Assembly: GCA_947307285.1 (NCBI GenBank)
Contig: CAMZIS010000050.1
Span: 1-7,686, forward strand
DNA from: an uncultured Peptococcaceae bacterium
GTDB taxonomy: Bacteria; Bacillota; Dehalobacteriia; UBA4068
DNA: 7,686 nt
Reading direction: 5' to 3'
The translations under genes and the position numbers were made by a program. This document shows, in pieces, positions 6,826 through 7,686 of the stretch; the stretch's first letter is position 1; each line of letters starts with the position of its first letter. The notes below the pieces were generated by a model. That model was given only the letters and a program-made list of their open reading frames with translations. It did no database searches and was not told the DNA's origin.

Positions 6826-6881
6826 TTTTCAGCGACCCTTGTTGCTCCGGCCCTTGCCCGGGCGGGCGGTCGCGTTGAAAA
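6826..6881 (-). other. Possible stem in the TRAP operon leader RNA
   Basis: TTTTCAGCGACC (6826-6837) pairs with GGTCGC (6868-6873) and TGAAAA (6876-6881), twelve pairs broken by a two-base bulge (6874-6875). The 30-base GC-rich loop contains the palindrome GCCCGGGC (6856-6863). It lies within the predicted untranslated leader of dctP, upstream of the ribosome site. No T-run follows it on the minus strand, so it is not a terminator. Any regulatory role is speculative. Confidence 0.35.
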
Positions 6882-6893
6882 CACAGCCGGTCG

Positions 6894-6925
6894 CTTTAGT
6901 ACTCTACCATTATAGAGTACTAAAG
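6894..6925. promoter_or_regulatory. Operator: perfect 13-bp inverted repeat over the TRAP promoter
   Basis: CTTTAGTACTCTA (6894-6906) is matched exactly by its reverse complement at 6913-6925, separated by six bases (CCATTA). Each arm contains the self-complementary hexamer AGTACT (6898-6903 and 6916-6921), 18 bp apart. The repeat covers the -10 box and the probable transcription start of the TRAP operon, where a bound dimer would block RNA polymerase. The architecture fits a repressor released by the imported substrate. A GntR/FadR-type protein is a reasonable guess for catabolic TRAP operons, but no regulator gene is in the window. Confidence 0.8.
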
Positions 6926-6937
6926 AACGATTCTCAA
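6909..6937 (-). promoter_or_regulatory. Sigma-A-type promoter of the dctPQM operon
   Basis: Read on the minus strand, TTGAGA (complement of 6932-6937) is followed after exactly 17 bases by a perfect TATAAT (complement of 6909-6914). The transcription start should be near 6902, giving a leader of about 115 bases. The -10 box and part of the spacer sit in the 13-bp inverted repeat. A run of nine A on this strand (6968-6960) lies upstream, a little beyond the usual UP-element position. Confidence 0.85.
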
Positions 6938-7025
6938 CCACAATCTTGTTCCCATGAGATTTTTTTTTGCAATACCGAAGTTGCATGAACGAAAATATGA
7001 CTGGTCTGAACAAAAACCGCCCGCA

Positions 7026-7048
7026 TTTGGCTTTTCGCTGACGCCAAA
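7026..7048. promoter_or_regulatory. Inverted repeat upstream of the Mop promoter
   Basis: TTTGGC (7026-7031) and GCCAAA (7043-7048) form a perfect 6-bp dyad with an 11-base spacer. It ends 18 bases before the -35 box of the Mop gene promoter, a position suited to an activator. The arms are short, so chance occurrence cannot be excluded. Confidence 0.35.
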
Positions 7049-7066
7049 AGTCAGGGCCGGCGCACA

Positions 7067-7095
7067 TTGACAAGGCCCGCTTTTTATATTATACT
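7067..7095 (+). promoter_or_regulatory. Consensus sigma-A promoter of the Mop gene
   Basis: A perfect -35 box TTGACA (7067-7072) is followed after 17 bases by TATACT (7090-7095), one base from the ideal -10 box. Transcription should begin near 7102, giving a leader of about 100 bases before the ATG at 7203. This is the strongest promoter in the window and suggests high expression of the small protein. I saw no recognisable molybdenum-cofactor riboswitch in the leader, only a short GC stem around 7137-7158. Confidence 0.88.
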
Positions 7096-7202
7096 TTACT
7101 GAGAATAATTGTACAGTGCACATATCGATGCAATATGCGGCCCAGACCGCCGCGGCACTGCTTTGTTCTTTTCAAAAAAGGCTATCTTAAGGAGGAAACA
7201 TC

Positions 7203-7622
7203 ATGAAACTCAGCGCCAGAAATCAATTCGCCGGTAAAGTCGTCAAAATCAACGAAGGCGCCGTCAACGGCATCGTCACCCTCGACGTGAACGGCACGCC
7301 CGTCAGCGCCACCATCTCCCTGGCCGCCATCAAGGAGCTGGGCCTGGAACCCGGCAAGGCGGCCTACGCCGTCATCAAGGCCACCGAAGTCATGGTAGGC
7401 AAAGGCGCCCACCTGCCCCTCAGCGCCCGCAACCAGTTCCCGGGACAGGTGCTTGCCGTGGAAAAGGGCGCGGTGAATTCCATCGTCAAAATGTCCGTGC
7501 TGGGCGGCAACACTCTTTCCGCCACCATCAGCAACGCCGCCGTGGCCGAGCTGGGCCTGGCCCCGGGAGAAGAAGCTCTGGCCGTCATCAAAGCCACTTC
7601 CGTCATGATCGGCGTAGACTGA
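7203..7622 (+). CDS. Tandem Mop-domain molybdate/tungstate-binding protein (molbindin, ModG-like)
   Basis: Mop (TOBE) domains of about 65-70 residues assemble into rings that bind molybdate or tungstate oxyanions at subunit interfaces, storing or buffering the metal in the cytoplasm. This 139-residue protein is two such domains and nothing else: residues 2-66 begin KLSARNQFAGKV and end AVIKATEVMVG, and residues 72-137 begin PLSARNQFPGQV and end AVIKATSVMIG. Both keep the SARNQ, GAVN.IV, SATIS and ELGL.PG elements. The two-domain form resembles Azotobacter ModG rather than the single-domain clostridial Mop. There is no DNA-binding domain (as in ModE) and no ATPase (as in ModC). The start is fixed by AAGGAGG (7189-7195), and the gene has its own promoter and terminator, so it is monocistronic. 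No mod transport genes are nearby. Confidence 0.92.
   Translation: MKLSARNQFAGKVVKINEGAVNGIVTLDVNGTPVSATISLAAIKELGLEPGKAAYAVIKATEVMVGKGAHLPLSARNQFPGQVLAVEKGAVNSIVKMSVLGGNTLSATISNAAVAELGLAPGEEALAVIKATSVMIGVD
7209..7613 (+). repeat. Tandem duplication of the Mop domain within one gene
   Basis: The two halves (about 7209-7400 and 7416-7613) encode homologous domains; the shared opening SARNQF is spelled with partly different codons (agaaatcaa versus cgcaaccag). The copies are clearly diverged at both the DNA and the protein level, pointing to an old internal duplication and not a recent one. Confidence 0.8.
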
Positions 7623-7633
7623 CAAGCAACCGC

Positions 7634-7670
7634 AAAAGGCCGGAGAGCGTATCAGCTCCCCGGCCTTTTT
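7634..7670 (+). terminator. Rho-independent terminator of the Mop gene
   Basis: AAAAGGCCGG (7634-7643) pairs with CCGGCCTTTT (7660-7669); after one mismatch GAGC (7645-7648) pairs with GCTC (7655-7658) around a six-base loop. The stem runs into a T-tract ending at 7670. It starts 12 bases past the stop codon. The remaining 16 bases of the window show nothing. Confidence 0.9.
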
Positions 7671-7686
7671 CTTTCGTTTCAGATCG

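Larger units (their letters stand above)
6788..7202. other. Divergent intergenic control region between the TRAP operon and the Mop gene
   Basis: This 415-bp stretch has no credible gene; the short minus-strand frames (6813-7123) lack family resemblance and cover the promoters. From left to right it holds the dctP ribosome site, a possible leader stem (6826-6881), a 13-bp inverted repeat over the TRAP -10 box (6894-6925), the TRAP -35 box (6932-6937), a nine-T tract (6960-6968), an inverted repeat TTTGGC/GCCAAA (7026-7048), the consensus promoter of the Mop gene (7067-7095) and its leader. The middle of the region is more AT-rich than the coding DNA around it. Confidence 0.8.

Noticed and set aside
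6968..6985. Inverted repeat TGCAA/TTGCA upstream of the TRAP -35 box
   Set aside because: Five-base arms with an eight-base spacer are expected by chance in AT-rich intergenic DNA.
6813..7123. Short minus-strand frames (86 and 67 residues) in the intergenic region
   Set aside because: They cover the divergent promoters and operator, lack a ribosome site and resemble no family known to me.

Overview
The window looks like a piece of chromosome from a GC-rich, anaerobic Gram-positive of the Clostridia. I infer an Oscillospirales-like gut organism, and this is a guess from the gene content. The pointers are a class B sortase with a C-terminal membrane module, strong AGGAGG-type ribosome sites before most genes, consensus sigma-A promoters, a lipoprotein-type TRAP binding protein and a proline-racemase-family enzyme closely resembling clostridial proline racemase. 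No transposase, phage gene, tRNA, rRNA or CRISPR array was seen.

Layout. (1) 1-849 (+): the 3' part of a class B sortase gene cut by the window edge, closed by a hairpin terminator at about 878-905. (2) 997-3686 (+): a two-gene unit encoding a divergent IlvD/Edd-family Fe-S dehydratase and a two-cysteine proline racemase/hydroxyproline epimerase family enzyme. (3) 3703-3784: two strong back-to-back hairpins that can terminate transcription from both sides. (4) 6787-3784 (-): a complete three-gene TRAP transporter operon, dctP-dctQ-dctM, with a stem-loop between dctP and dctQ and a TAATG overlap between dctQ and dctM. (5) 6788-7202: a 415-bp divergent control region. It holds a near-consensus promoter for the TRAP operon whose -10 box lies inside a perfect 13-bp inverted repeat, and a separate consensus promoter pointing the other way. 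(6) 7203-7622 (+): a small protein made of two tandem Mop (molybdate/tungstate-binding) domains, followed by a terminator.

How the genes may work together. The TRAP system should import a carboxylate or imino/hydroxy acid using the sodium or proton gradient. The racemase/epimerase and the dehydratase encoded tail-to-tail next to it are the natural candidates to process that substrate. The dehydratase is the most unusual part. It keeps the Fe-S cysteines and the catalytic-type serine of the IlvD/Edd family, but the lysine after the Cys-Asp of the CDK motif (carbamylated, magnesium-binding) is Asn, and the Asp/Glu-containing magnesium loop reads as a Cys-Gly-Asn sequence. This suggests a changed metal site and a reaction other than branched-chain amino acid synthesis. 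The link between the enzymes and the transporter is inferred from position only. The sortase and the Mop protein look unrelated to this pathway.
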